Positions 1 to 9,286 of a stretch of DNA of 64,000 nucleotides are shown piece after piece. The stretch is from assembly GCA_009841255.1 (NCBI GenBank), contig VXMD01000012.1, positions 44,717 through 108,716 on the forward strand, written 5' to 3'. The notes beneath the pieces were generated by a model. That model searched no databases. It was not told the origin of the DNA and was given only the letters and a program-made list of their open reading frames with translations. The position numbers were made by a program, and so were the translations under genes. This DNA comes from Candidatus Poribacteria bacterium (lineage in GTDB: Bacteria; Poribacteria; WGA-4E; WGA-3G). Positions within the stretch are counted from its first letter, which is position 1. Every line of letters starts with the position of its first letter.

Positions 1-156
1 GGCGGATATATGGAAATGCGCGTTATTTACCCAACCCGCCTCACCGAACCGCAAGTTTCCCTGTGAGGATAGGCGGAAACGCAACCCGTAATGCAATGGA
101 GGGCGGATATATGGAAATGCGCGTTATTTACCCAACCCGCCTCACCGAACCGCAAG
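1..156 (+). repeat. Direct duplication of a family A repeat
   Basis: Bases 1-55 recur exactly at 102-156, an offset of 101 bases. The unit is part of interspersed family A: a GGCGGATATA core, a variable middle, and the end ACCGAACCGCAAGG. The second copy continues into GTAAAATTAAAA, the usual family A terminus. The first copy breaks off at 55 into unrelated bases. The duplication may extend left of the window. Confidence 0.9.
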
Positions 157-1544
157 GTAAAATTAAAAAACGAATTCTCCCATTTGTTATCTGTCTCGTA
201 TTCGGCTATATCATCGGCGGTTACTCGGATACGCCCCTCCCACTTCTCAGCTTGCTGGTTGCCACCTGTGTTTTCGTCTTTTTCGGCATGGAACTTGCGG
301 TCTATCTGCTATTAATCGCGTTGCCATTTTCATTTCGCTACATCCTCCCAGGTCGCTTTGAGATTCAAACACCGACAGAACCGCTCTTAGGGATGCTCGC
401 CGTTGTTTACTGTGCGCGGCGAATACTCGATCGGACACTCCGGAAGGACAAACCGCAAAACACCTTCCCTTTTCTCGTCCCACTTTGCCTCTACATCTTT
501 GTTACATTCCTTTCTGCAATCAACACCCCCGATCTTTTTGGCACCCTGAAAGGGGCACTCCGTGCGACAGCCTACATGTTGTTTAGTGTGGTAGTACACG
601 CCGTCATCCAAAACAGGACTTCCCTGAAACGGCTTTTTATTGCCAGTTTTCCATCGGCGGCGGTTGCTGTCATCTGGACAGTTGTTGTTCTCGTTTATCA
701 CATAGATGCTTGGCAGTGGACGAGCGCGTATCGGAGCGCGCCGTTTACGAATTATTCTGTTTATGGTGCGTTTACTGCACTCTTCTTCCTCGTCTGCCTG
801 AGTCGTCTCCTCTTTGACAATAGTGAGTACGACCGTGTGCTCTGGACGGCGTGGTTCGTATGCTTCGGTGTGGGTCTCCTCATGTGCTTTTCGCGTGGGG
901 TCTGGCTATCAGTGATTGTTGCGATCGGTTTCATGCTATTGCAACTGGGGAAAGGCGTTACACATAAAAAGATTGTGTTTATCGGTGCTGCATGCCTTCT
1001 CTTACTGGTGTGTCTGAATTTGCCCGGTATCTACAACATTCTCATTGAACGTATTACATCCGCGGTGGATCTCAGTTACGCCTCAAACCGAGCGCGCCTC
1101 TTACGATGGGGACAGGCATTCGTGATGTTCGCTGAAAACCCTATTTTGGGTAAGGGATATGGTGCGTTTGCGATGTTGTACGAGGAAGACATCGCACTTG
1201 TTGGAAGCTACACGGCACAGTACCAACTCGGGGCACACAGTGAATACCTCCAAGTGATAGCGGAATTGGGGATTGTTGGATTCGGTATATGGGTATGGCT
1301 GAACCTTGCCTTCTTACGCTACGGTTTCCGTGCCCTCAAAACGTTAGATGTTGGCTTTTATCGTGCCATTGTCATTGGATTGATGGCGGCAGAAATTTCA
1401 TTGATGGTGCATTTTACAGTGAACAATCTGCTAAACGGTGATGCCATCGGGATCCCTTTCTGGGGTATCTATGGACTACTGCCGGCTGTTGTACAAATGG
1501 CACACCGCGAAAAGACTACAATCGAAACTGGACCAAGATTTTAG
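111..1544 (+). CDS. O-antigen ligase/polymerase-like membrane protein
   Basis: This is a polytopic inner-membrane protein of about 477 residues, with many hydrophobic segments separated by short loops. A larger loop before the last segments contains a GKGYGAF motif and a downstream HSEYLQ motif. This layout is typical of the Wzy/WaaL O-antigen ligase family (PF04932), which polymerises lipid-linked glycans or transfers them to lipid A or protein in the periplasm. The frame is open from a GTG at 63. ATG 111 has GGAGGG at 98-103 with 7 bases of spacing and is preferred. The first 15 or so residues are encoded by a family A repeat. The exact role (ligase or polymerase) cannot be read from sequence. 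The neighbouring sulfatase-fold and STT3 genes fit a surface-glycan region. Confidence 0.75.
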   Translation: MEMRVIYPTRLTEPQGKIKKRILPFVICLVFGYIIGGYSDTPLPLLSLLVATCVFVFFGMELAVYLLLIALPFSFRYILPGRFEIQTPTEPLLGMLAVVYCARRILDRTLRKDKPQNTFPFLVPLCLYIFVTFLSAINTPDLFGTLKGALRATAYMLFSVVVHAVIQNRTSLKRLFIASFPSAAVAVIWTVVVLVYHIDAWQWTSAYRSAPFTNYSVYGAFTALFFLVCLSRLLFDNSEYDRVLWTAWFVCFGVGLLMCFSRGVWLSVIVAIGFMLLQLGKGVTHKKIVFIGAACLLLLVCLNLPGIYNILIERITSAVDLSYASNRARLLRWGQAFVMFAENPILGKGYGAFAMLYEEDIALVGSYTAQYQLGAHSEYLQVIAELGIVGFGIWVWLNLAFLRYGFRALKTLDVGFYRAIVIGLMAAEISLMVHFTVNNLLNGDAIGIPFWGIYGLLPAVVQMAHREKTTIETGPRF

Positions 1545-1662
1545 TGATTTTTGTGATTTACTATGATAGAATGATAAGACTTCCAGTAATCATGGTAAAT
1601 CTGTCTTCTTATATTACTGGCACATCAGTCTTTCGTAGACTTTTATGGAGAAATTAATCAAC

Positions 1663-3021
1663 ATGAACATTATCCACATTATTTCAGACACATTTCGACG
1701 CGACAACCTCACTATCTATGGTGGAAAGGGATACACTCCCTCCCTGAACGCTTTCGCAAAAAAATGTGTCGTTTTTGACAAAGCGTATGTCTGTGGTTTT
1801 CCGACTGTCCCGATCCGAGGCGAGCTCGTGACAGGGCAAGTCAGCATCTGTCGGCGCGGATGGGAACCTTTGAAGCGAGATGTCCCTGTCATCGCAACTG
1901 ATTTAACGAACGCTGGGGTCGTTAGCATGATGATTGCGGATACGCCACACCACATCAACAACGGTTTCTTTTACAATCGTGAGTTCACCGGCTGGAAGTG
2001 GATTCGCGGGCAAGAAGGTGATCATTTAGAGACGCAGCCCTACGATTATGAATCGAAAAAATCGTTGCAGTATCGCGAGTATACTCGAACGCATCCGAAC
2101 AAATTGCCCGGTGGACTGGGTAACCACCTGAGAAATATGGCATTTCGGCAGACTGAGGCAGACACTTACGTTGCACAAACGATGCAGACGGCTTGCGACT
2201 GGTTGGAGCGGAACCATCAGCACGAAAACTTCTACCTCATGGTGGACACCTTCGATCCGCACGAACCGTGGGATGCCCCTGAATGGTATCTAAAGCGTTT
2301 CGATTCAAGCGATTACGACGGACCGGAACCGATCTATCCCCCCTACGGTCCCAATCCGATGAATGAACGAGAAACAGAACGCCTCAACGCCCTCTACCGT
2401 GCGGAAGCGTCACTGGTTGACAACTGGATCGGGCAACTCCTGCGAAAAATCGACTATATGGGTTTGATGGAAAACACGATGGTGATTTTCATGGCGGACC
2501 ACGGTTTCCTGTTGGGTGAACACGGACTGCTCGCGAAGAATCTGAGCATGTATGAAGAGGTTATCCATATCCCACTCCTGGTGTATCATCCAGATGCGAC
2601 ACCACGCCACACCGATGCCCTCACCAGTATTATCGATATTCCACCTACTGTCATTGATGTATTTGGAGCAGAACGCGGCGGACAAGTGGAAGGTAACAGT
2701 CTTCTGCCCGTTATCATGGGAGATACCGACACAGGACGCGAGTATACCGTTACGCACGGGGCATGGGTCGGCGGCTGGAGTCCTGATGGTGGAAGCCCCC
2801 ATGGAAACATCACCGATGGCACCTGGTCCCTGCTTTTAGAAAACCAAGGCGCACCGAAGGAGTTATTCCATCTCCCCTCTGATCCGGAACAGATGAATAA
2901 TCGGTTTGAATCGGATACGACAGAGGCACGTCGGCTTTATCAAGCGTTTTTGGAGTTCTTAGCGCAGCACGGTGCCCCTGACGCAATGGTAACAGAATTC
3001 CAGAGTCGGTGGCAAGACTGA
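1663..3021 (+). CDS. Sulfatase-fold (alkaline phosphatase superfamily) hydrolase with Thr at the nucleophile site
   Basis: About 452 residues. An ATG at 1645 is in frame, but ATG 1663 is preferred because GGAG lies 12 bases upstream. The N-terminus (IISDTFRRDNL), the DPHEPWD stretch near residue 200 and ADHGF near 278-282 match the metal-binding elements of type I sulfatases. The signature Cys/Ser-x-Pro-x-Arg reads T48-V-P-I-R52, followed by the expected TGQ, so Thr stands where the formylglycine precursor should be. Thr nucleophiles are known in related phosphatases and phosphodiesterases of the superfamily. This may therefore be a phosphohydrolase rather than a sulfatase. There is no signal peptide, so it is probably cytoplasmic. 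Confidence 0.8.
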   Translation: MNIIHIISDTFRRDNLTIYGGKGYTPSLNAFAKKCVVFDKAYVCGFPTVPIRGELVTGQVSICRRGWEPLKRDVPVIATDLTNAGVVSMMIADTPHHINNGFFYNREFTGWKWIRGQEGDHLETQPYDYESKKSLQYREYTRTHPNKLPGGLGNHLRNMAFRQTEADTYVAQTMQTACDWLERNHQHENFYLMVDTFDPHEPWDAPEWYLKRFDSSDYDGPEPIYPPYGPNPMNERETERLNALYRAEASLVDNWIGQLLRKIDYMGLMENTMVIFMADHGFLLGEHGLLAKNLSMYEEVIHIPLLVYHPDATPRHTDALTSIIDIPPTVIDVFGAERGGQVEGNSLLPVIMGDTDTGREYTVTHGAWVGGWSPDGGSPHGNITDGTWSLLLENQGAPKELFHLPSDPEQMNNRFESDTTEARRLYQAFLEFLAQHGAPDAMVTEFQSRWQD

Positions 3022-3129
3022 TTTCTGCTAAGAGCATTTATTTCTCAAAAGCGATATCTCTCGCCGGTAACAGGCAGGGACCTCCGGTTCGTAGTAGCGC
3101 AATTTATTGCGCATTGTATAAGTCCCAAC

Positions 3130-5532
3130 CTACCTCTTATCCGCCGCCATCGGTTCAGTTACGAGGTATTTTTCATTTGTCTCTATATCGGGTAGGTAGT
3201 GAACCTCCCAGACTTTGATGTCTTTCACGGGGCTGTCATCTGTCGGATAAACGGGAACGAAGATATCAGTGTGTTCACCGCGCAGGAACAATTTGACAGC
3301 AAGACTGTTCCAACCGCGCGGCGGAATGTAATAGGCACTGCTCAATCGAGTCTCAGCGTCAAAATCCAAAATGAGTCCCCCGTTTTCGATATTGACTGCA
3401 ATTTGAGAAGTTGGGAGTTTAACAACTTTTTTTATTGTTACCTCTCTCGTCAAGGTTTCTCCGAGTTCTCCTGCAGCGATCGCCTCGTTTTCGTCTTTAA
3501 AGTGCGCGGTGATGGATAACAAGTCGGGAGAAGTACGGGCAATATCAATAAAGTCTAACGGCGTGTCTATTCCTCGAGATTGCATTCGGTAGGGGGTTCC
3601 GATGGGAGTTTCTGTTCGCGTGAGTTGGTAGAGGCTAAACTGTCTGTCCCCGTTTTCATCGCTGCCCATGCGTGAATAGGTTTGGGAGCGGGATAGCACC
3701 CCTTGCTCTGTTAACATCAGGTGCGTGGCTTTGTGTGTTTTGAGAAATTCCAGTGCTTCGCGTTCGTCTTGTGCACAGAAGACGTGTCGGTAATAGAGAT
3801 GTATCCAATGAGGGAGAAAGTGATCTGAATCAACGATGGTGGTAATACCACCGAGGATGTTAAGTTGTGTTCCATAGTTCCAATTGGCTGCGATCACGGA
3901 TTCTTTGGGGAGGGTTTCGTGCATCCATTTAAATGTTTCTGACCGACTACCCTGCCCGGGGGACGGTGGACGCATGCGAGTGGCAGCATAGACGGATTTG
4001 TTTGCATGCCCACCAATCGGTGTCCAAAAGAGAACGGGTACCAACACAATGACAACAAAGATGGCAGTCACACGCCTTTCCCTCACCTGCGGATAAAGGA
4101 TCTTTGCCTCCTTAAGCCACTGTATGAGATGCCCAGGAGAAAAATAGAGAAGCCACGCCGTGCCGTAAGCGAGTGGCAGCCCGATAAAGAAGTCATGTCG
4201 TTTGCCGCCACGTGAGAGCCCCACCCATAAGAGAAACCACGCGAGCGTTGTGAGCGTCACAAGTTCCTTTTCGGCTGCCTTTGTTCGTAAACAAGCGATG
4301 CCAAGAGATAGGACCGTCCCCCCCAACGAGATGAAAAAGAGCATGTTGCACATATCTTCTCCTATCCACCCGTTGACCTGTGAGCGAAAGAAGGTTGTAC
4401 CAACAAACAGAGCAAGTGAGATTACCAGAGGGAGCCCCTTCCATTCCCACAAATAGAGACAGGTAGTTATGAGTCCGAGGCTCCCCAAGATGAACACAGC
4501 ACCGTATCTGCCTGTCCAATATCCGAAATTTGGATCGGCCAATTCCCCTATATTCTGCATGAGTTGGCTCTCACGGAACGGATACGCTGTCTCGGCGAAG
4601 GTGCCAGCTTGCATGAAGATATAACTGACTCCCGCGGTGAGACCAAGTAGTGTTAATCCCCACGCGAGTTTTCGTTGATGTAGGCGAAGTTGTTCAACGT
4701 ACTTCAGGATTAAATACTGGACCCCGCGCAGTGCGAAGACTACCAGTGGCGGGAATAGCATCAGAGCGGCGACATGCGTTGAAAAGCCGTATCCACCTCG
4801 ATAGGCAGGACTGATAAGATAGAGCCACGGGACGAACATCAAGATCCAGAGTAGATATTCTTTGAGGTGCTGCTCTGTGTCCGTGCTACAGAATTTCCAG
4901 AGTTCTACCCCGACAATCATCACAACGAAAAACCCGAAACCTTCCCAACTCATCCCACCCAAGAAAACGGTAAATCCAGCGAGTGCAGTGGCAATCCATC
5001 TACGTCGTCCAGGTTCTATACGTTCCTTATAGAGATAACTGGTGACAGCAAGGATACCGAGCATCCAACACCAGGCATCTCTGTCGCCGAAACCCGCGGC
5101 ACTGCGCTCTATACTCCCCGGTAGCGTTGCCAGAAGAAGAGTTACAATTGCGGCGAAGGTGATTCCGTAGACGCGGGCAAGGAAGAAACACAAGACACCG
5201 AGCCCCAGTGTGAAACAGATAGCAGTAGCGTAGACTTGGATGTGATAAAGTGTGAGTTTTGGAAACGCCCAACCGATGGCTTTGTGGGTGTAGGCGATAG
5301 CATAGGCGTAGAGCGGGAATACCTGTCCATTATCTCTGCCATAAGGCAACCAGCGACGCATATCGCGTGCGGGCAGGACTCCTTCCTCAGCGATCTGTTG
5401 TGCCTGTCCTGCGAAGAGATACGCATCGTTAGAAGTAAACTGTCCAGTGGGAAGTGTAGATACGCCTTGGACGCGAATCCAACAAGCAAGTAGCACGACA
5501 GCACATAAAACGATTTTTTGGTAGAAGTTCAT
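3130..5532 (-). CDS. STT3/PglB/AglB-type oligosaccharyltransferase
   Basis: 800 residues: about a dozen hydrophobic segments in residues 1-510, then a soluble C-terminal domain. The N-terminal loop has SNDAYLFAGQA with D36, closely resembling the NDGYAFAE loop of PglB. The second loop has GFGDRDAW (D150, D152), the DxD metal site. E321 lies in a loop where the family has its glutamate. The WWDYG acceptor-recognition motif appears as N-W-N-Y-G at 550-554. These enzymes transfer a lipid-linked oligosaccharide to Asn on exported proteins. The gene starts 18 bases after the upstream permease gene, so it is probably the last gene of that minus-strand operon. The family assignment is strong; the acceptor motif variant is unusual. 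Confidence 0.85.
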   Translation of the reverse strand: MNFYQKIVLCAVVLLACWIRVQGVSTLPTGQFTSNDAYLFAGQAQQIAEEGVLPARDMRRWLPYGRDNGQVFPLYAYAIAYTHKAIGWAFPKLTLYHIQVYATAICFTLGLGVLCFFLARVYGITFAAIVTLLLATLPGSIERSAAGFGDRDAWCWMLGILAVTSYLYKERIEPGRRRWIATALAGFTVFLGGMSWEGFGFFVVMIVGVELWKFCSTDTEQHLKEYLLWILMFVPWLYLISPAYRGGYGFSTHVAALMLFPPLVVFALRGVQYLILKYVEQLRLHQRKLAWGLTLLGLTAGVSYIFMQAGTFAETAYPFRESQLMQNIGELADPNFGYWTGRYGAVFILGSLGLITTCLYLWEWKGLPLVISLALFVGTTFFRSQVNGWIGEDMCNMLFFISLGGTVLSLGIACLRTKAAEKELVTLTTLAWFLLWVGLSRGGKRHDFFIGLPLAYGTAWLLYFSPGHLIQWLKEAKILYPQVRERRVTAIFVVIVLVPVLFWTPIGGHANKSVYAATRMRPPSPGQGSRSETFKWMHETLPKESVIAANWNYGTQLNILGGITTIVDSDHFLPHWIHLYYRHVFCAQDEREALEFLKTHKATHLMLTEQGVLSRSQTYSRMGSDENGDRQFSLYQLTRTETPIGTPYRMQSRGIDTPLDFIDIARTSPDLLSITAHFKDENEAIAAGELGETLTREVTIKKVVKLPTSQIAVNIENGGLILDFDAETRLSSAYYIPPRGWNSLAVKLFLRGEHTDIFVPVYPTDDSPVKDIKVWEVHYLPDIETNEKYLVTEPMAADKR

Positions 5533-5550
5533 TGTAAGGGAGTGTCCTCC

Positions 5551-6606
5551 TTATGTATCCGTTCGGAGCGCATCCATAGGGGACAACCTCGATGCCCGTA
5601 TGGCGGGATAGACACCGAAAATGATGCCCATGAAGATAGAAAAGAGGACAGAAACCACTATCCATTGCACGGATAGCACCACCGGCCACACATCCACAAT
5701 CGGCGCAATATGCACAGCAACTCGTGCCAGACCGTGTGCCGCGAACCAGCCGCCTATAATGCCGAGAATTCCACCACAGAGGCAAAGACAGATGGATTCT
5801 GTCAAGAATTGATAGAAGATGTCAATGCGTCTCGCACCGACAGATTTCCGCAAGCCTATCTCGCGTGTTTTTTCACCAACAGAGACCAGACAAATATTCA
5901 TAATGCCAATGCCCCTGACAAAAAGTGAGAAACCGGCAATACCACCCAACGCAATTTTTATTAACTTTTCAATATGGTCAAGTTGCTTGACTGTCCATTT
6001 CGGTATCCAAATCCTGATAAAGTCATCCTTTCCTCGGTGTCTTTTCCGTAGTATATCCGTCACGGAACCAATGATACGAGAAGGATTCACTCCATCTTGG
6101 AAAAAAATCGTGAAACCAGAAAAAGAACGATTGCCGGAGAGTCGCTGGAGATGTGTTGTTAACGGGACACAAACGATATCATTCAGAGACAAGTAAGATC
6201 GGAGGCTCTGCCCTTTAGGGGCCATAACCGCAATAACACGACAGCGGACAAACGGTTGTCGCCATCGTAGCTTGATCTTCACCTCTTGCCCTAAGGCGGA
6301 CGTTTCGCCAAACAAGTCAACAGCCACTTCTGATCCGAGTACACACACTTGTGCTGCAGTGTCAATGTCATTTTGCGTGAAAAAGCGTCCTTGTTTCACG
6401 CCCCACTGCCTACCCTGGGCGTAGTCCACCGTGACACCTTCGACATAAGGACGAGCTCGTCCACCGTGTCGACTCGTGAGAATCCCTCGGAAGCTGGTTT
6501 CATGAGGGAAAACAAAGCGAATATCAGGACATTCCATTTTGATGGCGTGAATGTCTTCATCGGTTTTGTCTAAGGTGGACAATGCCAGTGGTAATCGCAT
6601 CATCAA
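5551..6606 (-). CDS. MacB/FtsX-type ABC permease, N-terminally truncated
   Basis: 351 residues. The sequence begins in the middle of a MacB periplasmic core domain (roughly residues 10-210, with typical GVTVDY, GRFF and VLGSEVA stretches). It continues with three C-terminal membrane segments of the FtsX domain, including GIMNICLVSVGEKTREIGLRK, the conserved permease signature. The first membrane helix and start of the core domain found in MacB permeases are missing, and no ATPase gene adjoins. Its ATG run overlaps the stop of the WD40 gene (TGATGATG), so translation is probably coupled. It may be a remnant of a full permease whose 5' part was replaced by the WD40 gene, or a partner in a split system. 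Confidence 0.7.
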   Translation of the reverse strand: MMMRLPLALSTLDKTDEDIHAIKMECPDIRFVFPHETSFRGILTSRHGGRARPYVEGVTVDYAQGRQWGVKQGRFFTQNDIDTAAQVCVLGSEVAVDLFGETSALGQEVKIKLRWRQPFVRCRVIAVMAPKGQSLRSYLSLNDIVCVPLTTHLQRLSGNRSFSGFTIFFQDGVNPSRIIGSVTDILRKRHRGKDDFIRIWIPKWTVKQLDHIEKLIKIALGGIAGFSLFVRGIGIMNICLVSVGEKTREIGLRKSVGARRIDIFYQFLTESICLCLCGGILGIIGGWFAAHGLARVAVHIAPIVDVWPVVLSVQWIVVSVLFSIFMGIIFGVYPAIRASRLSPMDALRTDT

Positions 6607-8657
6607 GTTTCATGGTGTAGATACGGTTTCACGTCCCACAAGAGAACAGTGCCATCATAACTCCCACTTGCTAAGAGTGCCCCGTCCGGTGAGAAGGCGA
6701 GATCTTGGATATCGGTTGGATGTCCCCAGAAGGTGTGGATATTTTCACAAGTGGCAAGGTCCCACAACCGGATGGACACTTTCTCGGTTCCAGCCCACCA
6801 GGAACCGGAGGCAAGATACCGACCACACGGTGAAAATGCCAATGCATACGGACGCTCACATTCCCTGGGCAGGAGGATCGCTGCGCGGATGTCATGGGTA
6901 GTTGTGTCCCATAACCGAATCTCGCGAGATAAGCCACCAGCAATGATATTCCCACAAGGCGAAAAATCAATGGCTCTAATTTCAATAGAGCGATATATTG
7001 TTTCCCCTCTCTCAGCTCTGTTATGTTGTATCCTCATGAGACGCTGTTTCTGATGTGGATCACCGAGATACAGTTCCGCGTCCAATTGGGTTAAGGGGAA
7101 CACAGCGATCTCTTTACCAGATACAACATTCCAGAGCCTCACTGTGCTATCTCTTGAACCGCTTGCCAATTGTTTCTTATTTGGATGAAAGGCCAGTGTC
7201 TCAATTGAGTTTGTATGTCCTAACAAAGGAAGCTGCTTTCCACTACGATCCCATACATATAATTTTCCTTCTATGTCCCCATATGCCCAGCGTTTGCCCT
7301 TAGGGGCAAATGCAGCGGCATTTACCTGTTTTTCGTGCCCAGTGAAGGTAGCAATTATTTTATTGGTTTTGACATTCCACACATTGAACGTGTTTCCAGT
7401 ATTACTCATCGCGTTTATATTTCCAGTAGGTGAAAAATAGATGCAATGGATGGTTGTTTCTGAAAGAGAAATTGTCTGCCAATTGAGTTTCTTGGCAACA
7501 TCCCAACAGGCGACCTCCCCACTTCCAGTACTTACAAGTGTTTGTCCATTCGGCGAGAAGGTCACAAAGTCAGGGTAGTAACTATGTTCAGAAATAGAAG
7601 CAGCGTGTGTCTTATCGGCAGTCCACACATTGATGTCTAATGGACCTGCAACAGCCAGATGCGTACCGTTTGAAAAACGAACAGCATGAATGTCTCCACG
7701 GTGCTCGAATGTATTCAATTTTCTACCACAATCCACATCCCATACGGCAATTGTTGATTGGCACTTCGTCGCAGTGAGTAGTTTCCCCGATTGGGAATAT
7801 GAGGGTATCACCCAATATTTCGCATCATATTCAGACGATGTCCGTAGTAGTTTTTTGTTAGAAACGTCCCATTCTCGCAGCGTCCCTGAGGCATCACCAG
7901 CAGCAAGGAATTGTCCACAAGGTGAGAAGTCAAGGGTATGCACGAGGTTCGTATTTTCTTTAAAAGCGGCTATCTGTTTACCTATTTTTACATCCCACAC
8001 TGAGACAAAATCGGAGGTGCCGTCTGTATCAGATGGGCTTGCAAATGCAAGGTAATGGCCGGACGGAGAAAAACAGAGTGGGCGCTCAACCCCCCTACTC
8101 CTCCCTATCGTCAGATTTAGGGGGGCTGAAAACTCGGTAATCTGGGCACCGGTTTCGGCATTCCAGAGACAGATGACTCCATTTCCAAGACGAGAAACAG
8201 CAATATATTGACTATCGGCGGAAAAGACAACTGTGGAAATTCCGATTTCAATCCAGCCGGTCTCATATCGCTGTATTGGAAGTTTGATTCTGGCAGTACA
8301 TTTCTCTCGCTGGAGGTTCCATATCTTGATAGTAGCATCTAAGTTACCAGTAGCGAGGTATTTGCCATTAGTGGAAAAGTCGAGAGCTGAAATTACTCCT
8401 CGTTCCGTTTCCCACAATCCGATAGGAGACCACGTTGCGATATCATACCACCAAATGCCAATCCATGTGCCAACAGCAAGATATTTCCTATCTGAGGAGA
8501 AGGCTAAAGAGGTCACCCTTCCTCGTCCCAACCGAGCAATAGCGTCATCAGGGAGCCCCCATGTAGTGCTATCTTTACTTGTATCGGCACTTTGCGCACG
8601 AATTTGGGGAGTATAATATTCAGCCAAAATATCCTCTCTTGTAAAATGAATAAGCAC
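6603..8657 (-). CDS. WD40-repeat beta-propeller protein
   Basis: 684 residues built almost entirely of about 12-14 WD40 repeats. Each has a phrase like LAFSPDGxxLASGS followed by VRLWDV. The repeats begin near residue 45 after the lead-in STTWGLPDDAIARLGRGR, and a Trp-Asp dipeptide recurs to the C-terminus. The length suggests two propellers acting as a protein-binding platform. The start is a GTG three bases after the stop of the Cys-rich gene, in the same frame and without a clear ribosome site, so it depends on coupling or readthrough. No signal peptide is visible from this start. The substrate or partner is unknown; the permease gene overlaps its 3' end. Confidence 0.85.
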   Translation of the reverse strand: MLIHFTREDILAEYYTPQIRAQSADTSKDSTTWGLPDDAIARLGRGRVTSLAFSSDRKYLAVGTWIGIWWYDIATWSPIGLWETERGVISALDFSTNGKYLATGNLDATIKIWNLQREKCTARIKLPIQRYETGWIEIGISTVVFSADSQYIAVSRLGNGVICLWNAETGAQITEFSAPLNLTIGRSRGVERPLCFSPSGHYLAFASPSDTDGTSDFVSVWDVKIGKQIAAFKENTNLVHTLDFSPCGQFLAAGDASGTLREWDVSNKKLLRTSSEYDAKYWVIPSYSQSGKLLTATKCQSTIAVWDVDCGRKLNTFEHRGDIHAVRFSNGTHLAVAGPLDINVWTADKTHAASISEHSYYPDFVTFSPNGQTLVSTGSGEVACWDVAKKLNWQTISLSETTIHCIYFSPTGNINAMSNTGNTFNVWNVKTNKIIATFTGHEKQVNAAAFAPKGKRWAYGDIEGKLYVWDRSGKQLPLLGHTNSIETLAFHPNKKQLASGSRDSTVRLWNVVSGKEIAVFPLTQLDAELYLGDPHQKQRLMRIQHNRAERGETIYRSIEIRAIDFSPCGNIIAGGLSREIRLWDTTTHDIRAAILLPRECERPYALAFSPCGRYLASGSWWAGTEKVSIRLWDLATCENIHTFWGHPTDIQDLAFSPDGALLASGSYDGTVLLWDVKPYLHHET

Positions 8658-8660
8658 TAG

Positions 8661-9125
8661 TTATTTTTTCGTACAACACCCACCCCCTGCACATAGATCG
8701 CCACTGCATTTCGTTCCGTAGGTGCACTCTTTACAAGGTTTATTACAACCCGTGCCACAATTAGCGAGGCTACCTCCACAGTCGTCATCATTTGCACAAT
8801 CGCCGCAGGCACGATCTTCACTTGAGCCAGGTACATGCAGACAGGTACAAGATCCACTATTGCTGCTGCTTGAGAGGACAAGTTGTCCACCACAACACTT
8901 ACCGATGCTAGAGGTATCCATCGGAATATCACTGCCATAGTCACTGCTGCTATCTGCTGCGAAGGAAGTCGCCTGTGACTCGCCCCCACTACAACAACCG
9001 GTGGCCTGCGACTCTGAGACCGTTCCATCAAACGTAAACATGAAAATAGCACCACTCACGAACATCAGGACAATCATCAACTGATAGATGGTATGCCGGT
9101 TTTTGTAAAAAACGTGAATCATCAT
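8661..9125 (-). CDS. Cys-rich membrane-anchored or secreted protein
   Basis: 154 residues that I do not recognise as a named family. Residues 12-33 form one hydrophobic segment with a basic lead (YKNRHTIYQ), a signal anchor or signal peptide. The rest is Ser/Gly-rich with 17 cysteines, including CC pairs near 44, 77 and the C-terminus, and spaced CGDC, CNKPC, CKEC and CTYGTKC motifs. It resembles an extracytoplasmic disulfide-rich or metal-binding domain. The start has AAGGAAAAG just upstream. A shadow frame on the same strand (8657-9055) lacks these features. The stop codon is in frame with, and three bases before, the WD40 start, so the two could be one readthrough product. Confidence 0.65.
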   Translation of the reverse strand: MMIHVFYKNRHTIYQLMIVLMFVSGAIFMFTFDGTVSESQATGCCSGGESQATSFAADSSSDYGSDIPMDTSSIGKCCGGQLVLSSSSNSGSCTCLHVPGSSEDRACGDCANDDDCGGSLANCGTGCNKPCKECTYGTKCSGDLCAGGGCCTKK

Positions 9126-9286
9126 CTTTTCCTTTCCCGTAAGGGATGTTTGTAAAATATCAACAGTTAGAAAAAATGTTAAGCACTTAAGTCTTGATCC
9201 GTTCTATCCATTAGACCCTGTCGTTCGCCCTCAAGGCACCAAACTGGGTTGACTCGCTGCAAGGAAATCCCGCTGCAAGACAAAAA

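Noticed and set aside
8657-9055. 132-residue minus-strand ORF overlapping the Cys-rich gene
   Set aside because: It is a shifted frame of the Cys-rich gene, without a ribosome site or signal peptide.
9185-9260. tRNA-like stretch (GTCTAATGGATAGAAC) on the minus strand
   Set aside because: Only a D-arm-like segment is present; no paired acceptor stem, anticodon stem or GGTTCGAATCC T-arm follows, so I do not call a tRNA.
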